Assembly (NCBI RefSeq): GCF_963855985.1
Contig: NC_087096.1
Span: 17,050,001-17,114,000, forward strand
DNA from: Ostrinia nubilalis
Taxonomy: Eukaryota; Arthropoda; Insecta; Lepidoptera; Crambidae
Length of the DNA: 64,000 nucleotides
Direction of reading: 5' to 3'
In this document: positions 54,838 through 64,000 of the stretch, in pieces
Layout of the letters: each line of letters starts with the position of its first letter
Numbering within the stretch: position 1 is the first letter of the stretch
Translations under genes and position numbers: made by a program
Notes under the pieces: model-generated
The model's database searches: none
What the model saw: only the letters and a program-made list of their open reading frames with translations
What the model was told of the DNA's origin: nothing

Positions 54838-56938
54838 AATTTTCGAATCAGTGGCGCGCGTCTGTGTCTATGACATACTATGGAAATCTACTCTAGTTTA
54901 ACCTACACAAAACTATTTGTCATGCGAGTGGATTTTATGAGTTGAGACAAAGTGGCTTTACAGGAAAAATTACAAGTAGATGATAATTAAGTTAAAGTAG
55001 TTTTTTTTTTCTTGAAACTCAGAAAACTTGAAAACTAGCCTGGCTGTAGCTGTAGAAAGAAACTGTTCTTTGAGTTTGCCCATGACGTTCTAAGTCTACA
55101 TAATGTAGAAACCCTGACATCAGTTTCAGAAACTGCAACAATGCTCGTTGCGCCAAGCACATTGTTGTCCACAAACGCTATTTCACGGATCGGCGGCGCG
55201 GGCGCAGGCGAGGTCAAAGCACTTGCTTTTCGCATCATTTATTGATATAATCAGAGAAAATGCAGGTCGATGACTCAATTTTCAAAGTTGTTAAAAATTT
55301 TAGAGAAAGCTTAATAAAAATAAAATCATCTCTACTTATTTTCTAACTTCGAAAACGTCTTGAAGCCTTTAATACAACCACAGATAACAAAGAATTTCAT
55401 TATTCAGTTTAGAAAATTCAAAACCGCTTGTTGAAAGCTTTTTGAAGCCATTAATCCTATTTTTGTCGAGCAAAGTTACTTTTAAGATTTCAATCCCGTC
55501 TTTCTGATTCAACTCTTATAATAATTATCATGAATTAATGGTGTTTTTTTTTTCAAATACATACTTACCTACTTCGATAGTAAATAAATTAAAAACAAAC
55601 TTAATTACGGAGCAATTATGAGTAGGTACCTACTGTATTTAAAGACTCGTTAATAAGAAGTAATTAATTACTATGATTATCTCATTATGATTGTTACCAT
55701 GAGAAAACTCACCAGTTTAGCACATAATGAAAGCAATAATAAATAATAAGTACCTATTTGCAACTTCGCTAGAATAAACCAATAAATTAAACTGATCATA
55801 AACGTCATAAGGCGCTAAAACATTAAATAAGTACTTAATGGAAGGCCTACAGTCATTGTTTACCCGCTAAATACGGATGCAATTTGTGCAAATATTTATC
55901 ACAGCACACAAAAAAAAACATGAGATCCCAAATAAAACATGCCGTGTCGCTCTCCACTACAATAAGTCTTTTTTCAAATTATTAAAATATGCCTTCTTAT
56001 TAAAATTAAGTATTTTACCTTTATGAATATTCTGAATATAGTCAAATAAACTTCCTGTACTTGTTTCGCTGCCCCTTGTGAGATGCTGTATATCAGCCTT
56101 ACAACTACACTCTCGGCATCAAATAAATCGCACCTCCCGCGACAAGCACTTATCAAACGTATGCATCCCCACTTCCCACCAACGTTGGTACCATTTGAAA
56201 GCCTAGTTTTAAACTTCATTTCATTAAAGGTTTTTACCCCAAAAATGTGTCTTTACAAGGATCCAGAGTCATTTCTTCAAAAAATAGGTAGTTACGCTAT
56301 AGCCATTTTTTATGACTATAAAACTGTTAAGTTGGGATTAATCGCTATCCATCTGTTAAAGAGGACACGTGAGATCTTTATTTGGTTTTATAACCATAAA
56401 AATTGGTCTGATTGATCCCAGAGCTGCAGAGGTGAGCCCAAAGTGAGGTCTATTTTCAAGTCACATTTATGGTATATGTTAATCATTTATTTAGAAATGA
56501 AATGTATTTTTCTTTAAGGATATTTATTGGGCTTTCAAATAACACCAATATTGTTGGGGTACCATGATTGTGTCAGAAGAAAATCTTTAAAGTTCGCGTC
56601 GCGGAAGGTGCGGTTTATTTGATGTTGAGTGTATAACGTCTGTAAGAAATTCCGTTCTCTGTAAGAAAGAAGAAGACTCTCCCTTTGTCTGTAAGAAATT
56701 CCTTCCTAGCAATAATAGCACCTAAGTGCACTATCTAAGTTTTGTATTTCCCTGACTGTCAAGTGTGTGCAATAAATAAGAAGTATCACCACCACCATCA
56801 TTTCAGCCACAGGACGTTCACTACCGAACCTAGGCCTGTCCCAATGTTTTTCAGATTGTCTGATGTGAAGTGGCCTGCAAGTTCTGGTGGACTTTACTCG
56901 TATCTAACTTCAAATTAACCCATGCTTTTGTCCCGCAG
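54838..56938. other. Intron 2 of the transporter, otherwise unremarkable
   Basis: AT-rich. A short open frame at 55238-55035 on the minus strand and one at 56083-56415 on the plus strand match no known family. Short direct repeats of GTCTGTAAGAAATTCC occur near 56637 and 56689. Confidence 0.4.
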
Positions 56939-57205
56939 GCATAACAGTGGGTCTCACAGTGATCCCGCAGGCGATAGCGTACGCGGGCGTGGCGGGCCTG
57001 CCGCCGCAGTATGGGCTGTATTCGTCCTTCATGGCGTGCTTCGTCTACACCGTCTTCGGCTCCGTCAAGGACTCCGCCATCGGGCCCACCGCCATCGCCG
57101 CCATCTTGACGAGGGAGAACTTACACGGGCTCGGGCCGGAGTTCGCTGTACTACTGGCTTTTCTCTCCGGCTGCGTAGAGCTGCTTATGGGAATACTGCA
57201 GTTGG
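56939..57205 (+). CDS. SLC26A11: SLC26A11-like transporter, coding exon 3
   Basis: 267 nt from CCCGCAG|GC to TTGG|GTAAGC, phase 1 to phase 1. It encodes the most conserved part of the SLC26 membrane domain: ITVGLTVIPQAIAYAGVAGL, then PPQYGLYSSFMACFVY, GSVKDSAIGPTAIAAIL and FAVLLAFLSGCVELLMGIL. The PPQYGLYSS and GPTA motifs are the sulfate-transporter family signature region of the first three transmembrane helices, including the residues around the anion site. The GC-rich, high-GC3 coding contrasts with the intron. Confidence 0.95.
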
Positions 57206-57250
57206 GTAAGCAGCATTTCTTAAAGCTCACTAGGAAGCAAAACAGTCCGA

Positions 57251-57508
57251 TGTAGAGTTGTAAGAAACTCGAGCTCTTAGTCTTCATTTGTAGACTTGTC
57301 TATTTTCAAGTAAGACTACTAGACTAGGTTACTTCAAACTACAACTATGGATTTAGAGTACTCAGTCATGAGTATTTTTTTGAAAAAGACTCAGTTTTTG
57401 AGTTCTTTTTGGCAGAACTCGTCTTTTTACAAAAAACTCAAAATTCTGAAGGATTTGAGCCCTATGTTTCATTAAATAAGACTCCAAGACTCGAATTTCT
57501 TACAACAC
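57251..57508. mobile_element. hAT-like MITE, 8-bp target duplication, in intron 3
   Basis: CAGTCCGA is duplicated at 57243-57250 and 57509-57516. The ends GAGTTGTAAGAAACTCGAG and its inverse CTCGAATTTCTTACAACAC face each other. It is 258 bp, non-coding, with inner AAAGACTC/GAGTT repeats. It starts only 45 bp downstream of the exon 3 donor. Confidence 0.7.
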
Positions 57509-57519
57509 CAGTCCGAAGT

Positions 57520-58043
57520 CCGGTGTGTTCTCCTTCTATTTAGCTCCTACCTACGGAATAACTTGTTCTAGTTTATAATTCTATGTAACCAAGACAGTGG
57601 GTGTAAATTCGCGAACAGTCGACGTATGACAACTAAATAAACTGCGGATACCGTTCGTTCATTATTTCATTTAAATAATGCGTTGACACATAAAATCGCC
57701 CGTTGATTCAGTCTGGAACGTCTGGAACTGACTCATCGGATTCAGTGTACTCGGTGTTGCTAAGAGAAAGAAAGGAACCCATTCGCACAAGGAAACAGTT
57801 AAATGTCATCAGACACTACCTCTAAGAATCAGGGTAACTTCATTCGGCCTTCTGTATGCAGATTTATCTAAAATCTTGAAATACATGAACCACAATTTAC
57901 AGAAATGTACCGACTGCCTGTACCTATTTTATGATCTCGAATGTTTTCATACTTTATTTAAGGTGACAATGACTTCAAAGATAAGGGATAAGGAAAAGAT
58001 TTTCTTGGTAGGTGTTTTTCTCTAAGGGAAATTGTTATAGACT
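57520..58043. other. Intron 3 DNA, nothing recognised
   Basis: AT-rich, no feature seen. Confidence 0.4.
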
Positions 58044-58045
58044 TA

Positions 58046-58250
58046 TACAGGGTGTTAGGTAAATGGGTATATGAGCCGGCACTAGCCCATGATAACATGG
58101 TCATATAAATGGTATGGTGAAGTCAGAAAATTGATATCATCATTTTAATTATTTTAATTTTCATACAAATTGGATTTTATAAAATTTATTGTAGCCCATG
58201 TTAACATGGGCTAGTGTCGGCTCATATACCCATTTACCTAACATCCAGTA
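58046..58250. mobile_element. MITE, TA target duplication, in intron 3
   Basis: The left arm is TACAGGGTGTTAGGTAAATG then GGTATATGAGCCG. The right arm, inverted, is TACTGGATGTTAGGTAAATG then GGTATATGAGCCG, and both continue with GCACTAGCCCATG. TA flanks both ends (58044-58045 and 58251-58252). It is 205 bp and mariner/Tc1-like by its TA duplication. Confidence 0.8.
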
Positions 58251-58252
58251 TA

Positions 58253-59836
58253 GGCTAATTTGTAAAAACCTTAAAACCTAGCATGTACTTACTTACCGGA
58301 CAAAATTTGCATGGATATCGAATTGTATGATTAGTAATATGCAATAAACACCTGCTGATGGAAGGTGAAAATTTTCCTTCAAGTTTGTTTACAATTAATA
58401 ATATGTCAATTTACCAGCTGAATAGGTGCAATAAAGAAACCTTGGTGTATCAAATCGGGCACACAGTGCTCGATGGAGTACATTGGTGTCAGGTTACTAA
58501 TAATTATATTAATAAATTAATAAACAATGTATCAGCATGCTCTACCGGCTATAGTATGAAAGGGACAGATTGGATTTGCATATCATTTTAGATTTTACCA
58601 GCTTTCCTCCAAACTTACTGATTAATTTAGGTTAGCGCTTCGAACTAAAAACAGGTTCAATAAATCATGTTGTTTTAACAAAATCCTTTAGTTACATCAA
58701 TAAAGCTTAAGAAAGCATTAATTTCAGTCTGCTGTGATCAACAGCTGCTGAAACCTTATTGTTTGACATGAACACTCACGATGCATTGTCATAGTTACTT
58801 ACTTACTCATTGCACTTTTTGTATTTATTCTTTTGTCACAACAAATAACAGTGTTGCAAGCGCGTCACTCTCACGCAGAATGTTTGGAATTCTTCCTCTG
58901 TTCGTTTTCCTGTGTTATTATACTTATTTCGTAATATTTTCTGCGGCCATTGTATGTTTCATGAGGTTGTACACGGTGCGCTCGTTTATCGCCCGAGCTG
59001 ACTCAGGGCGGAGGCATGTTTCAAGTTAAATAACTTCTTTTATGGTTACTTGGCTACTGAAAAAGCCACGGAAAATATTTAGGAGAGAATGCAATTAAAA
59101 TAATAATGATATAGTGAACAAAGTATTGTCCAGTACCAGTCTGAATCACAAAAATAGTTTCGCACGATGAATATTTTGTGTAGAGTTATCTTGAAGGTAA
59201 TTTTTTCTTCAGCACTTTAAAGCAATTAGGTAAAAATGTCAGTAAAAAATTATATTTTTATTTTAATAAGGAAAACATACATTATATTTACGTTAAATAT
59301 AACTTGGCCCCGTGAGTTGTGCACTTAATTGCGTACCTAGTTAATCAGAGATGGCACGCACGATACGGACTCGTTTCCGGTATGTCAGATCAGATCTCTT
59401 CAGCGCCTCGTTGTAGGTAATAAGCAATAAATATGTGCTTCAGGACTTGATAAGACAGCAATTAAATATCTACATAATAATATATCTTGGTAACAGAAAA
59501 CTTCCAGACGTCGCCATTTAAAAAGGTTGACTGACTGTATTAGTTTTTGTTACTAAGTCTAATATCGCTGAAAATCGTCTTTTACGGAATTCGTACCTAC
59601 AACAATATTTAAAGGCTTTTGATTAAATGGTAATATGTCCAGCTGCGATAAGCGTTTATCGCGCATTTTATCGATTACATGCGCATACGCCCATACGTTT
59701 GTCGTCTAAAATCGTCGATAAGATTTTATCACCGCCACGCATCATCGCCCTGCAGAAAAAAACACAAACTGTAATCGTTTACCGCGTACAGTAAAGTTTT
59801 TCTTACTTCTCAAATGTTGGTTTCTGATGTGTGCAG
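58253..59836. other. Intron 3 DNA, nothing recognised
   Basis: AT-rich. Short open frames only. Confidence 0.4.
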
Positions 59837-59964
59837 GGTTCCTGATCGACTTCATCAGCGGGCCGGTGTCGGTGGGCTTCACGTCGGCGGCCGCCATTAT
59901 CATCGCCACCACGCAGGTCAAGGACATCCTCGGCCTCAGCTTCCCCGGCGGGAAGTTCCTACAG
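59837..59964 (+). CDS. SLC26A11: SLC26A11-like transporter, coding exon 4
   Basis: 128 nt from GTGCAG|GGTTCC to CTACAG. It encodes FLIDFISGPVSVGFTSAAAI, then IIATTQVKDILGL and GGKFLQ, matching the family's (L/F)LDFIS.PV..GFTSAAA block in transmembrane helices 4-5. The exon must end after CAG at 59964 to keep phase 0 with exon 5. The next bases are GCAGGT, so the intron starts with GC instead of GT. The nearby GT at 59969 would put exons 5 and 6 out of frame. Confidence 0.93.
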
Positions 59965-59975
59965 GCAGGTGCCTT

Positions 59976-60068
59976 ATGCCCGTTTTCACCATCAATCCCT
60001 AATTTTTAAGGGACCCCTATGGAAACAAAACTTCTGTTATGTGTTACCATAGGGGTCTCTTAATTATT
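59976..60068. mobile_element. Damaged copy of a palindromic MITE (intron 4)
   Basis: CCGTTTTCACCATCAATCCC and TAATTTTTAAGGGACCCC match the left end of the complete copy at 63392-63507, followed by the inner inverse CATAGGGGTCTCTTAA. The outer right arm is missing. Confidence 0.7.
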
Positions 60069-61326
60069 TTTTGTCTTAAATATATAATGGTTGCTAGGTC
60101 GCATAGCATCACTGGTTACCTACCTACGTCTTTAAGCTAATCGCATCTACCTACTTAAAATTCCTACTTCAGAATAAAATTATGACTAATTTATGAATAT
60201 TTAATTATTGTTGCGTCAGATTCCAGTTACAAATGAACTTCAGTTTGCATTTTTTATTAATTGTAATTACTTAAGCCACTTGTCGCTCCAGCTCGCGAAC
60301 TGTCAAGCAATTATTTTTTGCTGCCCCCATTATGTCAGAATGAGAGTTTTTGCGCGAATAATTTACGTTTTTGCAAGTTGGCACACTTTCCTTCGGCCTT
60401 GGCGGCGGCTGCGGCGAGCAGACGTGGTCGTGGTCGTGCCTATCAGGCAACTCTGGGAATCTAGACTAGTCTCGTTACAACACTTATTGATTTAAATAAT
60501 CACGCGCCGAACGAAGGAACTTGCATTCAATTCTGATTCCTAAATAGATTCAACTAAACAATTTATAGATAAATAATTCTCATGAAACACATTAGGTAGT
60601 TATCTATGACTTCCAAAGTACGAGAACTGAATCTGTAAAAATTAGACAGCAGATCCTTATTTTGCTCACTAACCTGGATATGAAGACATAATTACCTATT
60701 TTAACCATACAGTCATACGGATTAGTAGTAAAATATCATATTAATTATAATGTTATGTCATTGATTATGTGTGCGCAAACATAATTCTTATGTATTCAAG
60801 CAAAGACTTCACCTTAATGTCAAAGTGTTCGACCCTGACCTTGGCTACGTCTCTACGAGGATATTTTGTTCTCTGAACAATTTGATATTTACAGCACAGC
60901 AACCCTGCTTTGCTTTTTGCTTTGCTAAGCATACTTACTTACTGACTGAAAGGTGGAAGTTGACTGAATCCTCTAATTTATATTTCCTGCTAATGAATTT
61001 CGATGCTGGCCCTTGGCGGGTTGGGTTATTTTATAAACTTATAAAATTGTTTATAATTAAAGATTTATTTGTTGACGAACAGTGAAAGTTAGGATCTAGG
61101 AATATTCGAAGTGACTCTACATTCGACTAGATCTCACAACTTAAATTGACGGTTTATTCTTGCGAGACCTGGTAACATTTTCCTCTTTTGCCTCTATTAG
61201 ATTAGAGAGGGTCGTCCTCCTGTGTTGGAGACTAAATGTCCTAATGATGATGATACGATAAACAAGCTAAATTATGTTCAATGAAGTATTCTTTTATGTT
61301 TATTACAACGCTATGCTCGTGCGCAG
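60069..61326. other. Rest of intron 4, nothing recognised
   Basis: AT-rich with no gene. A GC-richer patch at about 60390-60440 is unexplained. Confidence 0.35.
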
Positions 61327-61419
61327 GTGTGGACGGGCATGTACGAGCACATCGGCGAGACGCGACTGTGGGACGCCGTGCTCGGGCTCTCTTGTATCGT
61401 GCTGCTGCTACTGCTGCGG
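61327..61419 (+). CDS. SLC26A11: SLC26A11-like transporter, coding exon 5
   Basis: 93 nt, exactly 31 codons, from GCGCAG|GTG to CGG|GTAAGA. It encodes VWTGMYEHIGETRLWDAVLG and then LSCIVLLLLLR, a short loop followed by a membrane helix. The IGETR..DAVLGL block is shared with SLC26A11 of other animals. The phase 0 start proves that exon 4 ends at the GC donor. Confidence 0.92.
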
Positions 61420-63118
61420 GTAAGATACCATCTTTTTACCAAGAATTAGCATTATAGTCAACGTATAGCCATATAACTTGGCTCTCTTTAAGCACTACTC
61501 CATGCACAGGTTTAGGGCTACCATCTTAGACATAAACAGACATTGTTGCTTTTACCAACCCTGGCTTTCTTGCAATCTGGTCTGCATTGAGACCACTCCT
61601 CTCGCTCTATTCGAGGGCTAAAGCTCCAAAGTAGACCAAAGTTCATAAATGGACTACATTGGCTCTTTTCAAAACTGTTTTCGTTGTACTTTCAGGACAA
61701 ACGCACGAAAATTGATTTTAATCATTACAAGACCGCTACTATCAACGCTCATTATGCTACTAAGCAGTCCTGGATCCGTCAATAGGCCGTATAGGCCGCG
61801 GCCTAGGGGCGGCAGATGTCAGATGACGCTTACTCGATTTCAGAAGATAAAAGTTAAATAAAGATCCAACCCCATCCTAGCCTACGGGCGGCAAAACTGT
61901 AAATCCGCCACTGCTACTAAGAATAAAGTCATCCATAGCATAGATGTTCTAGGTATTACACGAGCACGGCCTTTGCTAAGCAACACAACATTAATGAGCC
62001 GTATATTTTTCCATTAAACCTTTGGCCACCTAGAGCTGCACTTATATTATCTGTGGCACAGATAATATAATACTAGTGCTGCACTATTGTTGCATTCCGT
62101 GCGTTTAGATTATATCTACAGATGTTACTGCATCCGCCACTAGCAGCTCATTATGTCTCTTACGTGCAGGGCTGTCGAAATCAAATCAAATACTAAAACT
62201 GTGATGAAAACCTTTGAAGTAAAACATTTCACCGAAGTTGTTTGTGTATGAATATTTACGTACGTACGTTTTACGAGTCAACGTTAATCGAAATGAGATG
62301 AGAGAGATAGCAAAAGTTTATTCCATACAGACTTAACCTGCGGAAAAAATTGCTATAGAAATTCTTCCAGGATGCGTGAAAAAGATTGAAAAATAATCAG
62401 CATGTGGCAGCCCTAATACGAGCGATTGCATCGCACTGTAATTTCAGTCAGCGCTGTGCAGCGCCGTGTAATGCAATCAAAACGTGCGATTGTGCCGCAA
62501 TTTGCGGCAGGTGATACAATTGTCATAGTAATTGACGCGAGTTGATATCTACCCTTATCATTCATGCTTACCTACATCCTAGTTACATACTTTACTATTT
62601 ACGACGAATTTATTTTATAACGACTTAGTTTGAAACCTAATAATTGACTGACTATTTGGTCTCTGAAATCAGAATTTAGGAGCCATGCATCAAAATCCTT
62701 GATGAACTAAAAAGCTCAACAATCTATCTAATATAGGGTTCTTAAATTTTGGGTTCTGGTTCAGAATAGAGTCTAAAATTTTGACATATTATTTCACGAA
62801 AACCCTACGCGGTTCCGTAGTATTTTAAAAGCATGAGTACTTACCTATACTACCTACTCTAACGCCCGTACCTATTCACAAACGATGCTTGCTTAAGTGA
62901 AGCAGCAAATCAAACGCACAGCGTTGAATAGAGGTCTGTGATTGGTTTCGGGTGTCACCCTGTGCGTTCACGCGCACTGTGAGACCTCACAAACGTTATG
63001 TGAATACGGGCGTAACTGTATTTTCCGATTTGTTCTTCATTTTATTTGTGCTTTAAATTTTAACTAAAAACTTCTAGGTAACTTATAACACATTTTTGAA
63101 CCGTCCACCATCCCGCAG
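61420..63118. other. Intron 5
   Basis: GT-AG intron. It contains a perfect 14-bp-arm hairpin at 62042-62070. Otherwise nothing is recognised. Confidence 0.5.
62042..62070. repeat. Perfect hairpin, 14-bp arms and 1-nt loop
   Basis: TTATATTATCTGTG, then G, then CACAGATAATATAA. An almost uninterrupted palindrome in intron 5. Confidence 0.8.
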
Positions 63119-63296
63119 AAAGTGAAGGACATCAACGTGAGCGGGTCGGGGTCGGCGGCGCCCAGCCGCGCGCGCGCCGCCGCCGCGCAGGCGCTGTGGT
63201 TCCTGTCCACCACGCGCAACATCCTCGTGGTGCTCGCGTGCGCGGCGCTAGCGTACTACTTCGACACGCAGAACCAGGCGCCTTTCGTGCTCACGG
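63119..63296 (+). CDS. SLC26A11: SLC26A11-like transporter, coding exon 6 (last in window)
   Basis: 178 nt from CCCGCAG|AAAGTG to ACGG|GTGAGG, phase 0 in and phase 1 out. It encodes a charged loop with an Ala/Arg/Ser-rich insert (GSGSAAPSRARAAAAQA) and then WFLSTTRNILVVLACAALAY and APFVLTG. The TTRN(I/A)LVV block and the (P)F(I/V)LTG end match SLC26A11. The next exon should start with a completed Gly codon followed by Glu. It is outside the window. Confidence 0.92.
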
Positions 63297-64000
63297 GTGA
63301 GGTTTAAATTGCCTTCAGCTTCATAGAATATCCTTCTAGTGCTGGTGAATCCAGCAGCGAGCGTCCTTCAATCATAAAGTTATTTGACTGATGTCCGTTT
63401 TCACCATCAATCCCTAATTTTTAAGTGACCCCTTGGGTAACAAATAACAGAAATTTTGTTTCCATAGGGGTCACTTAAAAAATAGGGATTGATGGTGAAA
63501 ACGGACATGAGTGCTTTAGAATTTAGATCTAGTTAAATTGTTGTGGGCGATATTAAAATTAGGTAGGTACTGAATTGAATTTTAGACATTTCTAACTTGT
63601 TAAATATTCCTAAGACGTATTCCTCAACTCTCACCCTTTTACGGTGCTCCTACGTAATGACAATGAGCTTGATCACTTCATTAAAACAAAATCCAACCTG
63701 GTCTTGAGAATAGTAAATGTTGTCAATAGGCTAGTATCCTAAAAAAATTTTTTTAGTCCGTCATGTTAAATATCAAAAAATATTGGACACAATTTTTATT
63801 TGTCAATCTATCAAATAATTACATACATAGTTATGGTGCGTTGAAGTTCCGCACGACGTCACAACGTGCGGCACTTTTATGCACGCATTGACGTCACGGG
63901 CCTCTTCTTATGAATTTTGGCGCGCTTTATCTCTTTCAATTTTCATTAGTTTGAAAAAGTGAAAAATACGTGTAGAGTATTTTTTGATACTTTGAACTGA
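63297..64000 (+). other. Start of intron 6
   Basis: Begins GTGAGG and runs to the window edge. Apart from the MITE at 63392-63507 nothing is recognised. Confidence 0.5.
63392..63507. mobile_element. Complete palindromic MITE, TGA target duplication
   Basis: TGTCCGTTTTCACCATCAAT at the left is inverted at the right as ATTGATGGTGAAAACGGACA. The arms continue through CCCTAATTTTTAAGTGACCCC, with inner TTTGTT. TGA flanks both ends (63389-63391 and 63508-63510). The element is 116 bp and almost entirely self-complementary. A damaged relative lies in intron 4 (59976-60068). Confidence 0.85.

Larger units (their letters stand above)
59965..61326 (+). other. SLC26A11: GC-AG intron (intron 4)
   Basis: Donor CAG|GCAGGT and acceptor TGTGCGCAG. 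GC donors are a known minor class of U2 introns and usually need a strong match elsewhere, which CAG|GC-AG-GT provides. Confidence 0.8.
22785..63296 (+). other. SLC26A11: SLC26A11-like anion transporter gene model (5' part; continues beyond the window)
   Basis: Six coding exons join without a frame break: 22785-23211, 53985-54179, 56939-57205, 59837-59964, 61327-61419 and 63119-63296, giving 429 codons so far. Exons 2 to 6 align continuously with the N-terminal half of SLC26A11 (the sodium-independent sulfate anion transporter, a multi-pass membrane protein). They cover the cytosolic start, the first transmembrane helices and part of the core/gate fold. The C-terminal half, including the STAS domain, must lie past 64000. 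Introns 1, 2, 3 and 5 are GT-AG; intron 4 is GC-AG. Exon 1 is joined only by phase and strand, so it is the least certain part. Confidence 0.85.

Noticed and set aside
59965..59970. Ordinary GT donor at 59969 for exon 4
   Set aside because: It would add one codon plus one base and put exon 5 and exon 6 in the wrong frame, destroying the family match.
62042..62070. Candidate small-RNA hairpin in intron 5
   Set aside because: Arms of only 14 bp with a one-base loop are too short for a miRNA precursor. Kept only as a palindrome.

Overview
The window looks like AT-rich nuclear DNA from an insect, most likely a moth or butterfly (Lepidoptera). It has a eukaryotic tRNA with internal pol III boxes, small exons split by large introns, and a dense mix of transposable elements of kinds common in lepidopteran genomes: RTE, Jockey, R1-like and R4/Dong-like LINEs, piggyBac, hAT, mariner and Harbinger-type elements, and several short repeats. 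The species cannot be named from this window.

One protein-coding gene can be assembled with confidence. It is a plus-strand SLC26A11-type anion (sulfate) transporter whose first recognised coding exon is at 22785-23211. After an intron of about 30.8 kb, further exons lie at 53985-54179, 56939-57205, 59837-59964, 61327-61419 and 63119-63296, and the gene runs off the right edge. All exon phases fit. The gene has three oddities: a cysteine-rich N-terminal extension, a GC-AG intron 4, and local tandem duplications at both ends of exon 2 that copy its splice acceptor and its splice donor. A tRNA-Lys(TTT) gene lies at 22164-22236, about 620 bp upstream of the first ATG.

Layout. 1-22 kb: no confident host gene. 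It holds LINE tails, a ~1 kb element with terminal inverted repeats, Lep1-like repeats, small MITEs, fragments of a piggyBac-like transposase arranged as a hairpin (13.4-13.9 kb), and a 3.15 kb structure with ~0.93 kb inverted arms (17.45-20.60 kb). 22-24 kb: tRNA, promoter region and exon 1. 24-53 kb (intron 1): a landing zone for mobile DNA. It includes a 3.2 kb hAT-type element with an 8-bp target duplication that holds older and younger LINE pieces (28.35-31.56 kb), a 1.06 kb TTAA-flanked piggyBac-type element (35.64-36.70 kb), an R4/Dong-like LINE remnant in a TAA microsatellite (38.74-40.87 kb), an R1-like truncated LINE (41.15-42.30 kb), a Harbinger-type MITE, and an almost intact full-length Jockey-type LINE with target duplication and poly(A) (43.06-48.66 kb). 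53.8-64 kb: the remaining transporter exons, with MITEs in the introns.

Every mobile element here was called by eye from coding motifs, inverted ends and target-site duplications, without database searches. Family names are therefore firm where a motif or duplication is quoted and tentative otherwise.
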